This document shows positions 32,746 to 41,287 of a stretch of 64,000 nt of DNA, in pieces (the first letter of the stretch is position 1; each line of letters starts with the position of its first letter). Position numbers and translations under genes: made by a program. This stretch comes from Opitutaceae bacterium (lineage in GTDB: Bacteria; Verrucomicrobiota; Verrucomicrobiia; Opitutales; Opitutaceae), in NCBI GenBank assembly GCA_016794785.1, contig JAEUHC010000013.1, positions 62,001 to 126,000 on the forward strand. Reading direction: 5' to 3'. The notes under the pieces were generated by a model. That model worked only from the letters and a program-made list of their open reading frames with translations, did not search any database and was not told the DNA's origin.

Positions 32746-32775
32746 TTGGTTCGTTTCGTTTATTGCGTTTATAGA
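32746..32775 (+). promoter_or_regulatory. Candidate promoter of the toxin-antitoxin pair
   Basis: TTGGTT at 32746 and TATAGA at 32770 are 18 bases apart in a T-rich stretch between the restriction gene and the antitoxin gene. The antitoxin ATG lies 21 bases after the second box. The region is clearly less GC-rich than the genes around it. Confidence 0.45.
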
Positions 32776-32796
32776 ATTCCCCGCCACCTTACCGCC

Positions 32797-33279
32797 ATGC
32801 CCGCCCTCACCTCCCCGCGCTTCGCTCCGCCGCCCGTCCTGCCGTCGCCCGACGATCAGGAACTGGCACGCAAGTCCAGCCGGACGCTGCTCGGGCTGCT
32901 CCAGCAGGCGCGGTCGGGCCTGCCTCAGCTCACGTTTCCTGTGCGCGGGCAGCGGGCCGCCGAGACGGTGCCGCTCCCGGCGGCGGCGGCGCCGCTCATC
33001 GCGCAGATCCTCTCGCAGCTCGCGCGGGGCAACGCCGTCACCGTCATCCCAATCCATTCCGAGCTGACCACGCAGCAGGCGGCGGATTTGCTCGGTGTTT
33101 CCCGGCCCCATCTGGTGGGCCTGTTGCAGGAAAAGAAAGTGCCCTTCCGCAAGGTCGGCTCGCACCGGCGCGTGCGCTTCTCCGATCTGATGGCGTTCAA
33201 ATCCGCGGAGGACGCCGCCCGGCAGAAGGCGCTCGATGCGCTGGCCGCACAGGCGCAGGAACTCAAGCTGGGCTACTGA
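32797..33279 (+). CDS. Excisionase-type helix-turn-helix antitoxin
   Basis: The protein has 160 residues. The C-terminal half is a MerR/excisionase-like DNA-binding domain, recognisable as LTTQQAADLLGVSRPHLVGL with the wing KVPFRKVGSHRRVRFSDL. The N-terminal half is Pro/Ala-rich and may bind the toxin. Genes of this type commonly precede PIN toxins and repress the pair. An in-frame ATG upstream at 32746 overlaps the candidate promoter and is less likely. The toxin gene starts 22 bases after the stop. Confidence 0.85.
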   Translation: MPALTSPRFAPPPVLPSPDDQELARKSSRTLLGLLQQARSGLPQLTFPVRGQRAAETVPLPAAAAPLIAQILSQLARGNAVTVIPIHSELTTQQAADLLGVSRPHLVGLLQEKKVPFRKVGSHRRVRFSDLMAFKSAEDAARQKALDALAAQAQELKLGY

Positions 33280-33301
33280 GCGCGCACCCCGCTCCCCTCG
33301 C

Positions 33302-33874
33302 ATGGCGGCGCACTTCACCGCGATTTTCGACGCCTGCGTGCTTTATCCGGCGCCCCTGCGCGACTTGCTGCTGCAGCTCGCGACCACCGGGCTGTTTCGC
33401 GCCAAGTGGAGCGCCGACATCCACGACGAGTGGATCTCCGCCGTGCTGCGCGAGCGCAAGGACCTCAAGCGCGCGCAACTCGAGCGCACCCGCGAACTCA
33501 TGGATGCGCACACGCATGACTGCGTGGTCGCCGGCTATCAGGCGCTCATCGCGTCCCTGCAACTGCCGGACCCCAACGATCGCCATGTCCTCGCCGCCGC
33601 GATTCGCGGCCGGGCCGACTTGATCGTGACCATGAACCTCGCCGATTTTCCCAGCACCACGCTCGCGACCTATGACATCGAGGCGCAGCACCCCGACGAT
33701 TTCCTCGCGCACCTCATCGACTTGGCGCCACAGGCGGTCTGCGTCGCGGCCCGGGTGTGCCGCGGGCGCCTGAAAAACCCGCCCATCACCGTCGAGCAAT
33801 ACCTCGCCGCGCTGGAGCGGCTGCGGCTTCCTCAGGCGGTCGCGTTTCTTGGCGAAAACCGGAACATCATCTGA
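33302..33874 (+). CDS. PIN-domain toxin, putative ribonuclease
   Basis: The protein of 190 residues has a PIN ribonuclease core with the acidic residues in IFDACVLYPAPLRD, in LPDPNDRHVLAAAI and in IVTMNLADFP. A C-terminal extension of about 60 residues follows. With the HTH protein upstream it forms a likely type II toxin-antitoxin module. Targets of this long PIN type are not known to me. The ATG at 33302 is chosen because the first acidic motif lies nine residues after it. It converges on the exonuclease gene and overlaps its end by eight bases. Confidence 0.88.
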   Translation: MAAHFTAIFDACVLYPAPLRDLLLQLATTGLFRAKWSADIHDEWISAVLRERKDLKRAQLERTRELMDAHTHDCVVAGYQALIASLQLPDPNDRHVLAAAIRGRADLIVTMNLADFPSTTLATYDIEAQHPDDFLAHLIDLAPQAVCVAARVCRGRLKNPPITVEQYLAALERLRLPQAVAFLGENRNII

Positions 33875-34622
33875 GTTCCACCCCCACCGGGCAGTGGTCG
33901 CTGCCCAGCACGTGCGGCTCGATCCAGGCGCGCTTGAGGCGGGGCTGCAGCGCCGCGCTCGCCATCACGTAGTCGATCCGCCAGCCGATGTTGCGCTCGC
34001 GCGCGCCGGCGCGATAAGTCCACCAGCTGTAGTGGCCGGGGCCTTTCTCGAAATGCCGGAACGTGTCCACAAAGCCCGCCGCGAGGTAATCGCGGAAGCC
34101 CGCGCGCTCCTGATCGGAGAAGCCGGGGTTGCCCACGTTTTCCTTCGGCCGCGCCAGGTCGATCTCCTCGTGGGCGACGTTCAGGTCGCCGCAGATCAAC
34201 ACGGGTTTTTTCTTCTCCAGCCGCTTCGCGTAGGCGAGCAGCGCGCGGTCCCATTCCTGGCGGAAGCCGATGCGCACCAGCTCCGGCTGCGCGTTGGGCA
34301 CATAGACGCCGACGACGTAGCAGTCGTCGAACTCGGCCGTGACCGCGCGGCCCTCGGCGTCGTGCGCGGGCGAGCCGATGCCCTTGGTGAGCGCCAGCGG
34401 CTTGCGCCGCGTGAGCAGGGCCGTGCCGCTGTAGCCTTTTTTCTCGGCGGAGTTCCAGAGCACCTCGTAGCCCCGGGGCCACGCGATGTGCTGCACGTCG
34501 CCGGGGGCCGCCTTCACCTCCTGAAGGCAGATCACATCGGCCTGGCCCGTGCCCATCCAGTCGAGCAGGCCCTTGCCGAGCGCGGCGCGCACGCCGTTGA
34601 CGTTCCACGAGAGGAGTTTCAT
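33867..34622 (-). CDS. xth: Exodeoxyribonuclease III (AP endonuclease)
   Basis: The enzyme repairs abasic sites and digests duplex DNA from 3' ends. Motifs typical of the family are MKLLSWNVNG at the start, ICLQEVK with the metal-binding Glu, GYSGTALL, ICGDLNVAHEEIDLARP and the catalytic GSDHCPV at the end. The length of 251 residues matches the family. An upstream extension of 70 residues is open but arginine-rich and unconserved, so the ATG at 34622 is preferred. It is divergent from the PLP-enzyme gene. Confidence 0.95.
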   Translation of the reverse strand: MKLLSWNVNGVRAALGKGLLDWMGTGQADVICLQEVKAAPGDVQHIAWPRGYEVLWNSAEKKGYSGTALLTRRKPLALTKGIGSPAHDAEGRAVTAEFDDCYVVGVYVPNAQPELVRIGFRQEWDRALLAYAKRLEKKKPVLICGDLNVAHEEIDLARPKENVGNPGFSDQERAGFRDYLAAGFVDTFRHFEKGPGHYSWWTYRAGARERNIGWRIDYVMASAALQPRLKRAWIEPHVLGSDHCPVGVELR

Positions 34623-34709
34623 GCGCGCCCGTTCAAGGCGGCGCCTGTGCGCGGTGCAACGGGAAACTCGCCGCTGCGCTCGCCCGTATGTCGCCAATTC
34701 TCTGGGCGA

Positions 34710-34767
34710 TGGGGACGCGCCGCCCTCGGCGTGTCGGTCCGGCCGCGGGGAGGGCGCCGCGGCTCCA
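34710..34767. repeat. Palindromic element in the divergent xth/PLP-enzyme intergenic region
   Basis: Imperfect inverted halves start TGGGGACGCGCCGCCC and end GGGCGCCGCGGCTCCA. The left hairpin has the loop CCCT (GCGCCG, CCCT, CGGC) and the right one GGGAG. The element resembles the one at 47287. It lies in the 225-base gap between two divergent genes, in which I see no clear promoter. Confidence 0.65.
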
Positions 34768-34847
34768 GGTGTTTCGCGTCCGCCCGATGACACACGCCCC
34801 GCCCTTGCCACTTCCGGTCTCTCAGCTCTCAACTCTCAGCTTTTCCG

Positions 34848-36353
34848 ATGCCTTTCACCCATCTGCCCCTCGGCCAGCCCATCCCGTCCAGCCCGCACGC
34901 CGTCTCGTGCAGCCTGCCCACGATGCGCGATGTGCGCGGCTACGAGGAAAAAAACCCGGAGACGATGCGCGCCCTCAGCTCGGGCTACCCGCGCTTCGTG
35001 GTGCATCCGTTCACGCGGCAGCTGATCGCGCATTTCACGGCGACCTTGCCCGCGCTCGCCGGCCGCACCCTTTGGCTCGCCACCTCGGCGCGGATGGCGC
35101 ACCTGCTCGCCGATCACCTCGGCGGCCCGGCGGCGGGCGTGGAAACCTTTGCCCGCGACGCGCTCCACGGCGTCTCGCACCCTGCCTCGCCCGCGCTCGC
35201 CGCGCGCGCCAAGGGCTTCCTCCAAAACCTCGGCGGCTTCCTCTCCTCCCGCGAGGCGGAGGATGCGCTCGTGCACCTCGGCCTGCTCGCCGCGCCCTAC
35301 GCCGAAAAAACCTTCCCCGGCGACGCGACCGCCGAAATCCGCCGCGTGCTCCGCGGCGCGCTCCCGACCGCGACCGATGCCGATCTCCTCCTCGCGCCCT
35401 CGGGCATGAACGCCATTTACGCCGCGTTCCGCGCCTCCGCCGATCTCCAGGCCGCGCGCGGGCGCACGGTCTGGCTCCAGCTCGGCTGGCTCTACCTCGA
35501 CACCATCGCGATCCTCAAAAAATTCACGGCCGCGCCCGCGGACTACGTCTATGTGCGCGACCCGCTCGACCACGAGGGCATCGCCCGCATCTTTGAAAAG
35601 CACGGCGCGCGCATCGCCGGCGTCTTCGCCGAGCTGCCGACCAACCCGCTCCTCCAGACGCCCGATCTCGCCGCGCTCTCCGCCCTCTGCCGCCGGCACG
35701 GCGCGCACCTCCTCGTCGATCCCTCGGTGGCCTCCGTCTTCAACGTCGATGTCCTCCCGCACGCCGACGCCGTCGTCTGCAGTCTCACCAAATACACCGC
35801 CAGCGAGGGCGACCTCACCGCCGGCCTCGTCGCGCTCAACCCCGCCGGCCCCGACGCCGCCGAGCTGCGCCGCCGGACCGCCGCCGCGCTCGAGCCCGTT
35901 TACCCCCGCGACCTCGCCCGCCTCGCCGCGCAGATCGGCGAAACGGAAACCGTCCTCAAAAAAATCCACGCCAACACCGCGCGCGTCGCGGCCTTCCTCG
36001 CCTCGCACCCGAAAGTGCGCGACGTCTTCTGGGCGCTGCACCCCGCCTCGCGCGAAAATTATCTCCGCCTCGCCCGCGCGCCCGACGCCACCGGCGGCAT
36101 GATCACCTTCACGCTGCGCGGCCCGATGGAACCGTTTCACGACCGCCTCCGCCTCCCCAAAGGCCCGAGCTTCGGCATGAAGACCACGCTCATCTGCCCC
36201 TTCATGTATCTCGCGCACTACGATCTCGTGACGACACCCGCCGGCATCGCCGAACTCGCCGCGAGCAAACTCGACCCCGACCTCCTCCGCCTCTGCGTGG
36301 GCATCGAGCCGGTCGAAGAAATCATCGGGGCGCTGGCGGAGGCGTTGGGGTGA
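34848..36353 (+). CDS. Cys/Met-metabolism PLP-dependent enzyme (cystathionine synthase/lyase-like)
   Basis: The protein of 501 residues is a fold-type I PLP enzyme of the trans-sulfuration class. The PLP-binding Lys is in SLTKYTASEGDLTAG, the aspartate of the cofactor site is in HLLVDPSVAS, and the phosphate-binding turn is LLAPSGMNAIYAA. The protein is about 100 residues longer than classical MetB/MetC proteins owing to an N-terminal region (residues 1-110) rich in Ala and Leu, which resembles the long cystathionine gamma-synthase group. The reaction, gamma-synthase or lyase, cannot be decided. No other methionine gene is near. Confidence 0.85.
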   Translation: MPFTHLPLGQPIPSSPHAVSCSLPTMRDVRGYEEKNPETMRALSSGYPRFVVHPFTRQLIAHFTATLPALAGRTLWLATSARMAHLLADHLGGPAAGVETFARDALHGVSHPASPALAARAKGFLQNLGGFLSSREAEDALVHLGLLAAPYAEKTFPGDATAEIRRVLRGALPTATDADLLLAPSGMNAIYAAFRASADLQAARGRTVWLQLGWLYLDTIAILKKFTAAPADYVYVRDPLDHEGIARIFEKHGARIAGVFAELPTNPLLQTPDLAALSALCRRHGAHLLVDPSVASVFNVDVLPHADAVVCSLTKYTASEGDLTAGLVALNPAGPDAAELRRRTAAALEPVYPRDLARLAAQIGETETVLKKIHANTARVAAFLASHPKVRDVFWALHPASRENYLRLARAPDATGGMITFTLRGPMEPFHDRLRLPKGPSFGMKTTLICPFMYLAHYDLVTTPAGIAELAASKLDPDLLRLCVGIEPVEEIIGALAEALG

Positions 36354-36375
36354 AGCCGATCACATAACGAACAAG

Positions 36376-36894
36376 ATGGAAAACGAGTCGGCAGCTCAAA
36401 GTAATCTGACGACGGCACTCCGTAACGCGGCGTTCGAGCTGGCGGAAGAAATTCGCTATGGAAAATGGGGCGGTGAACTGGACCGCGAAAAAGAACCGAT
36501 TCAACAAAACGAATCTGCGATCACGGAACTCCGCAGCCGATGCCCCGGATTTGAGCGCACCGACTACGTGCATGCGCTCGAAGCAGGCATCGCAACATCT
36601 CTCGCGACACCAGCGCGCTCAACCGGCGAAAATCTGCGATACTGGTTTGCTGCCTTCACGTTCGTGTGGGCACTTCCCGCGACGATTTTCATCGTGAAAC
36701 AAGTCGTTGGAAACGCCGACTGGCTCGGGCTCCTCGTCTATCCCGCGATTTGCGCGACTGCCGGTGTCTATCTTCTACGGCAAAAATATCGCGCTCCATT
36801 CATTTTCGTCGGACTCAATCTCACTGCCGCAGTCGCATGGATCGTCTTCGTCGTTTGGGCGGCTCGGGCCTTCGCACAGAGTTTCTGGCGATGA
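36376..36894 (+). CDS. Hypothetical membrane protein with lower GC content
   Basis: I do not recognise this protein of 172 residues. The first 90 residues are polar and helical; three membrane spans follow (YWFAAFTFVWALPATIFIV, GLLVYPAICATAGVYLL, FIFVGLNLTAAVAWIVFVVW). The base composition is visibly lower in GC, with more A-rich codons, than in neighbouring genes, suggesting recent acquisition or weaker expression. The stop overlaps the DUF167 gene start by four bases. It follows the PLP-enzyme gene after 22 bases. Confidence 0.75.
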   Translation: MENESAAQSNLTTALRNAAFELAEEIRYGKWGGELDREKEPIQQNESAITELRSRCPGFERTDYVHALEAGIATSLATPARSTGENLRYWFAAFTFVWALPATIFIVKQVVGNADWLGLLVYPAICATAGVYLLRQKYRAPFIFVGLNLTAAVAWIVFVVWAARAFAQSFWR

Positions 36895-37169
36895 GCGATC
36901 GGCCCACCACCTGCACCCTCCCCATCAAAGCCATCCCCAACGCCCCGCGCAGCGCGGTCGTGGGCTGGCTCGGTGACGCGCTGAAGGTCAAGGTCCACGC
37001 CCCGCCCGTCGAGGGCCGCGCCAACGACGAACTCTGCGAATTTCTCGCCGACACCCTCGGCCTCCCGCGTCGCGCCGTGACCGTTCTCCGCGGAGACACC
37101 TCGCGCCAGAAACTCGTCCGCATCGCCGGCCTCACCTTCGCCGAGGTGAAGGCGAAACTCGGCGCGTAG
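36891..37169 (+). CDS. DUF167 family protein (YggU-like)
   Basis: This small protein of 92 residues is a typical YggU/DUF167 domain: strand-rich start (TCTLPIKAIPNAPRS), then VKVHAPPVEGRANDELCEFL and LLRGD-like VTVLRGDTSRQKLVRI. The family function is unknown. The ATG at 36891 overlaps the stop of the upstream membrane-protein gene (ATGA). A palindromic element begins 18 bases after its stop. Confidence 0.92.
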   Translation: MSDRPTTCTLPIKAIPNAPRSAVVGWLGDALKVKVHAPPVEGRANDELCEFLADTLGLPRRAVTVLRGDTSRQKLVRIAGLTFAEVKAKLGA

Positions 37170-37187
37170 GCGAACGCGCGCCGGCAA

Positions 37188-37261
37188 GTAGGGCGGGTCT
37201 GTGACCCGCCCTTTCGCGCGTTGAGTGTTAGCACGGAGGGCGGGTCGCAGACCCGCCCTAC
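37188..37261. repeat. Paired-hairpin palindromic element downstream of the DUF167 gene
   Basis: Two perfect hairpins with identical 9-bp stems: GGGCGGGTC, loop TGT, GACCCGCCC (37191-37211), and GGGCGGGTC, loop GCA, GACCCGCCC (37238-37258). The outer ends GTA and TAC are complementary. The loops are related as inverted copies (TGT and TGC). It is the most regular copy of the family in the window. Confidence 0.9.
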
Positions 37262-37290
37262 TGCACGTCAGCGCCCGGAAGTCCCGCGCG

Positions 37291-37328
37291 TCTTCTCTGT
37301 GTTTCTCCGTGTCCTCCGTGGTGAAAAG
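37291..37328. repeat. Intergenic word of the 'TCTCTGTG...CTCCGTGGTGAAAA' type
   Basis: The sequence TCTTCTCTGTGTTTCTCCGT continues with GTCCTCCGTGGTGAAAAG, a CT/GT-rich non-coding phrase. I have seen very similar strings in intergenic regions of many unrelated bacteria, but this is from memory only. There is no gene between 37170 and 37423, and apart from this word and the palindromic element I see nothing else in the gap. Confidence 0.4.
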
Positions 37329-37423
37329 AGACGGCGCTCGGCTCTTCATCCGTTATTCGCCATGGAAAAACGCCCCGGTGATTCCTCGCATCCTCGGCCG
37401 GCTTCCGTCCGTATCACGCGACC

Positions 37424-38338
37424 ATGACTCCATCCCGCCACCTTTCCCTGTTGCTCATGCTCACCGGGCTCGTGCCCGCCTCCGCGACGCTCGCCCAGCC
37501 TGCCGGCGGCCGCCCCGCCCACTCCCTGATCTCGCTCACGGTCGATGGCGCCTTCACGGGGCGCACCGACTTTGAAGCCCGCGGGCAGGGCGCGGGCGAC
37601 GTGGCGGTGATGCAGACGGGCGTGAAGTTGTCCGTGCCACTGGCGCCGCTGGCTGGCCAGTGGTTTCCCTCGGTCGGCCTCGACTACAAACTCTACGACC
37701 TCGATCGCGCGCCCGGCACGCCGCTGCCGGATCGGCTCCAAAGCCTCGGCGCCTCTTTCTCGGTCTTCGGGGCGCTCAACGCGGACTGGAAACTGATCGG
37801 CAGCGTCTCGCCGCGCCTCGCCAACGCCGGGGGTGGCTTCACCTCGCGCGGCTTCGGCCTCGGCGTGCTCGCGCTCGCGACGCGCAAGTTCGGGCCGGAA
37901 TTCGGCGGCGGCTTCGGCGTGGTTTACGATTCGCTCGCGCGCGGCACGGGCCGGCTGCTGCCGATCGCCACGTTCGACTGGACGCCGGCGCCGGCGTGGC
38001 GCGTGTTCCTTGGTTTCCCGCGCACCGGAGCCTCGTGGCAGACTTCGCCGGACCTGCTGGCAGAATTTGTGGCCGAGGCGGACTTCGGTTCGTTCTACGT
38101 GACCGACGACCCGGCCCCGCGCGCCGCCGGGCGGCCCGCCCTTGACCGCACACGCCTCGAGTATCGAGCGGTGCGCGTCGGGCCGGCGCTGACGTGGAAC
38201 TACACTCCCGCGGCCCACGTGCGCCTCGCCGGCGGTGTGCTGCCGGTGCTCGACGTCGATTACCACCGCCGCGGCTACAAGCTGAAATCCGACAACGTCC
38301 CCGCCTTTGCCGCGCTGGAGCTGAACTGGAAGTTCTGA
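37424..38338 (+). CDS. Secreted outer-membrane beta-barrel-like protein (DUF6268-like)
   Basis: The protein of 304 residues has a signal peptide ending ATLAQPAGG. The mature part alternates polar and hydrophobic residues in strands separated by glycine-rich turns and ends in aromatic LELNWKF, whose terminal Phe is the outer-membrane insertion signal. It resembles the DUF6268 group of putative outer-membrane proteins. Cargo or function is unknown. It is convergent with the MATE exporter gene, from which it is separated by nine bases. Confidence 0.75.
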   Translation: MTPSRHLSLLLMLTGLVPASATLAQPAGGRPAHSLISLTVDGAFTGRTDFEARGQGAGDVAVMQTGVKLSVPLAPLAGQWFPSVGLDYKLYDLDRAPGTPLPDRLQSLGASFSVFGALNADWKLIGSVSPRLANAGGGFTSRGFGLGVLALATRKFGPEFGGGFGVVYDSLARGTGRLLPIATFDWTPAPAWRVFLGFPRTGASWQTSPDLLAEFVAEADFGSFYVTDDPAPRAAGRPALDRTRLEYRAVRVGPALTWNYTPAAHVRLAGGVLPVLDVDYHRRGYKLKSDNVPAFAALELNWKF

Positions 38339-38347
38339 AGCAAAGCG

Positions 38348-39682
38348 TCAGGCCGGACGCGTCAGCCGCGCAAACCGCACCGTCAGGAACACCGCGGCAA
38401 ACGCCAGCCCGCCCGCGATGCCCGTCCACACGCCCGTCGCGCCCCACGTCCCGCGGATGCCGAGCATGTAGCCGAGCGGCAGCGCCACGCCCCAGTAGGC
38501 CAGCAGCGTGATGAAGGCCGGCACCTTCACATCCGAGGCGCCGCGCAGCGCCGCCGAGGCGATCACCTGCACGCCATCGACCAGCTGAAACAGCGCCGCC
38601 ACCACCAGCAGCTGCGCCGCGACGGTGATAACGGCGACATCGTCCACAAACCACGTCGCGATCACGCGGCCGCCGAAGCCAAACGCCACCGCGAACACCG
38701 CCGTCACCGCGAGCCCGACCGCCAGCGCGCCAAACCCGATCGCCCGCAGCCGGTCGCGCTCCACCGCGCCGACCGCGTGGCTCACGCGCATGCCCGTCGC
38801 GATCGAAAGGCCCAGCGGAAACATGAACGCCAGCGAGGCGCAGCTGATGCCGATCTGGTGCGCGGCGAGCGGCACCGCGCCCAGCCAGCCGATCATGATG
38901 CCGGAGAAGGCAAACGCCGTCGTCTCAAACAGCAGCATCCCCGAGGCCGGCAGCCCCACGCCCAGCATCTCGCGGAACCGCGCCCGGGAGAAATTCCCCC
39001 GCCACCTCCCCGGCCACGCCGCCCGCACGTGCGCCTCGCGCCGCAGCCACCCAAAGATCACCACCGCGCCGATCGTGCGCGAGATCAGCGTCGCGATGCC
39101 CGCGCCCGTCAGCCCCAGCGCCGGCACGCCCAGGTTGCCGTAGATGAACACCCAGTTCAGCGCCGCGTTGAGGCCCACGCCGGCGAGCATGATGAACATC
39201 GGCATCCACGGGTGCCCCAGCGCCTCGGCAAACTGCCGCAACACGAGGTAGACAAACACCGGCACAATCGACGCCGCGTAGAGGAGGAAAAACGGCGTCA
39301 CAATCTCGACGACCTCGGGGGGCTGGCCGAAGCGGTGCAGCTGCGTGCTGAGCGCCGCCATCGCGAGCATTTCCAGCAGCCCGAACCCAAACGCCACCGC
39401 CATCCCATGCCGGAGATATTCCGCCGCCTCCGCCGGCCGCCGCGCCCCGCGCGCCCGCGCCACAAAGATCGCCACCGGAATCATCAGGCCGATGCCGGCC
39501 ACGAAAAAGATGTTGAAAACGTTGTTGCCGAAAGCCGACGCCGCGAGCGGCACCGTGCCCGCGTGCCCGATCATCGCGCTGTCGGTCACGCCCATCAGCA
39601 TCTGGCAGATGTGCCCCACCGTGATCGGCGCCGCGAGCGTGAGCGTCGGGCGGAGTTCGCGAATGAGGGTGTCGCGGGTCAT
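38348..39682 (-). CDS. MATE family efflux transporter
   Basis: This inner-membrane exporter of 444 residues has twelve spans in two homologous halves. Family signatures are LAAPITVGHICQMLMGVTDSAMIG-type residues in the first helix and LGVGLPASGMLLFETTAFA at the start of the second half. MATE pumps export cationic drugs or metabolites in exchange for H+ or Na+; the substrate is unknown. The GTG-free ATG start at 39682 gives a complete first helix. It is divergent from the GT-C-like gene. Confidence 0.93.
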   Translation of the reverse strand: MTRDTLIRELRPTLTLAAPITVGHICQMLMGVTDSAMIGHAGTVPLAASAFGNNVFNIFFVAGIGLMIPVAIFVARARGARRPAEAAEYLRHGMAVAFGFGLLEMLAMAALSTQLHRFGQPPEVVEIVTPFFLLYAASIVPVFVYLVLRQFAEALGHPWMPMFIMLAGVGLNAALNWVFIYGNLGVPALGLTGAGIATLISRTIGAVVIFGWLRREAHVRAAWPGRWRGNFSRARFREMLGVGLPASGMLLFETTAFAFSGIMIGWLGAVPLAAHQIGISCASLAFMFPLGLSIATGMRVSHAVGAVERDRLRAIGFGALAVGLAVTAVFAVAFGFGGRVIATWFVDDVAVITVAAQLLVVAALFQLVDGVQVIASAALRGASDVKVPAFITLLAYWGVALPLGYMLGIRGTWGATGVWTGIAGGLAFAAVFLTVRFARLTRPA

Positions 39683-39848
39683 GCGCGCAGAAATTCACCT
39701 GCCCCGCGCGAAGCGTCGATGCGTTTTGCGAAACAGCGGCGGACAAAAATGTGGGCGGGGTGCCCTGCCTGCACTTTTCTTCGCCCGCACGACTGCGCCG
39801 TGAATCGCCTCGCCTCCCGCCGGCGGCCGCGGAAGCTGGCCCGACGTC

Positions 39849-41231
39849 GTGCGCCCAGTCCCGCCTTCACCCGCTGTCCTCCCTCTCCCGCGCTGGGAAC
39901 GGTTTGCGCTCGGCCTGGTGCTGGCGCTGTTTGCCGCCGTCGGGCTGACCAACATCGGCAACGACGCGTTCATCGGCCAGGATTTCAGCCTGCACGTCGG
40001 CAACACGAACCGGCTGCTCGGCCGGCCCGACGCCTGGTTTTCCCAGGATGTGACCAGCCGCCCGATGATCTACTGGATCGCGATCCATGGCATCGCCCTC
40101 ACGGACAACCGCGCGCCCTATGCCTTCGCCGCGGGGGTCTTTCTCCTATTCAACACGGGCGCGCTCTGGCTGTTCCACGACCTCCTGCGCCGCTGCATCC
40201 GCCCGCCGGCGCTGCGCCTGGGAGCGCTCACCGTGCTCGCCTTTCTGCCCGCCACGCTGATCACGACCGTGGTCTTCGCCGCGGACGCGATGGCGCTGCC
40301 GCTGTTCATCCTGCTGGCGTGGGCCACACTGCGCTGGAGCGAATCACCCGGCGGCCGGACGGGAGCCGTTTACACCGCGCTGGCGGGAGCCGCGCTCACG
40401 CTGGGTAATTTTGCGAAGTTCACCTTCATTGTCCTGCCGGCCGGCCTGGCTCTGGTAGCCTGGCTCGCATGGCGCTGGCAACGCGTGGACGGCCGGCGGA
40501 CGCTGTGGTTTCTCGCCGTCGCCGTGGCGGCGCCCGCCCTGATCGGCCTGGGGCTGCACCGCAAGAGTTCCGCCGAGCTGTCGAGCCAGCCGCAGTGGCA
40601 CACGTTCACCTGGCAGGGCACCGGGGAGATGACATGGCGCAGCCTGCTCACGGTGAAGCCGTCGGACGCGCGCATCTTCGACGCGCCGGGCTACTGGGAC
40701 AGCGTCACGGAAGGCGGGCAAAAAATCCTCCCGCTCCTGCTGCCGAACAACTACAGCTATCCGGCGTTGCTCCACCTGGGCACGTTCACCGACGTGCTCG
40801 ATTTCTCGAATGGCGGCAGCCAGCGGAGCGGCGCGCCACGCCCCCAGCCCCAGAAAAGTTTTTCCCAGTGGGCGGTGCGCACGGGAGTGCTGTTTTCCCT
40901 CCCCTGCGTGTTCGCGGTCGGGTTGATGAGCCTGCGGGTCCTGCGGGCGGGAGTCGTTGCGCGCCACCCTCCGAACCTGGGCACGGCGATGCTCCTGGTG
41001 CTCGCCCTGAACTGGTTCGTCCCGCTGGTGATCACGCTGCCGTTTGTCCGCCACGCGTATGACTGGGGCTACTGGCTGCCGCGACTGGTCCTCCCCGCAC
41101 TCTGGGGCTTCGGCCTGTGCCTGTTCAGCTGGATCGATGAGCTGGCCGCGACCTGGCCGCGGATCGTCCCGCTCGTCGCGGCGGCCTGCGCGCTCCAAGC
41201 CGCGCTGCAAATTTGCAGCGTCTGGTATTGA
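39849..41231 (+). CDS. Polytopic membrane protein, GT-C glycosyltransferase-like
   Basis: The protein of 460 residues has about ten to eleven membrane spans. After the first span comes a large non-cytoplasmic loop with an acidic residue (GQDFSLHVGNTNRLLGR, then WFSQDVTSRP), as in the PMT/ArnT group of GT-C enzymes, but no specific motif fixes the family. It could glycosylate surface proteins or lipids using a lipid-linked sugar. The start is GTG at 39849; no better ATG keeps the first span. It stands alone on the plus strand between the MATE gene and the S9 peptidases. Confidence 0.65.
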   Translation: MRPVPPSPAVLPLPRWERFALGLVLALFAAVGLTNIGNDAFIGQDFSLHVGNTNRLLGRPDAWFSQDVTSRPMIYWIAIHGIALTDNRAPYAFAAGVFLLFNTGALWLFHDLLRRCIRPPALRLGALTVLAFLPATLITTVVFAADAMALPLFILLAWATLRWSESPGGRTGAVYTALAGAALTLGNFAKFTFIVLPAGLALVAWLAWRWQRVDGRRTLWFLAVAVAAPALIGLGLHRKSSAELSSQPQWHTFTWQGTGEMTWRSLLTVKPSDARIFDAPGYWDSVTEGGQKILPLLLPNNYSYPALLHLGTFTDVLDFSNGGSQRSGAPRPQPQKSFSQWAVRTGVLFSLPCVFAVGLMSLRVLRAGVVARHPPNLGTAMLLVLALNWFVPLVITLPFVRHAYDWGYWLPRLVLPALWGFGLCLFSWIDELAATWPRIVPLVAAACALQAALQICSVWY

Positions 41232-41287
41232 GCCGGCCGTGCCGGCGCGGCGTTGCCAAACCGGGCCCGCCGGATCAGCGTCGGCCC

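Noticed and set aside
37188..37261. Possible rho-independent terminators at the paired palindromes
   Set aside because: Stems are strong, but no run of T follows on either strand, and several copies lie inside genes or at their start.
39751..39774. GTGGGCGGGGTGCCCTGCC as another palindromic element
   Set aside because: It resembles half of the 9366 element, but the complementary half and the TGTAGG end are missing, so it was kept out of the family.
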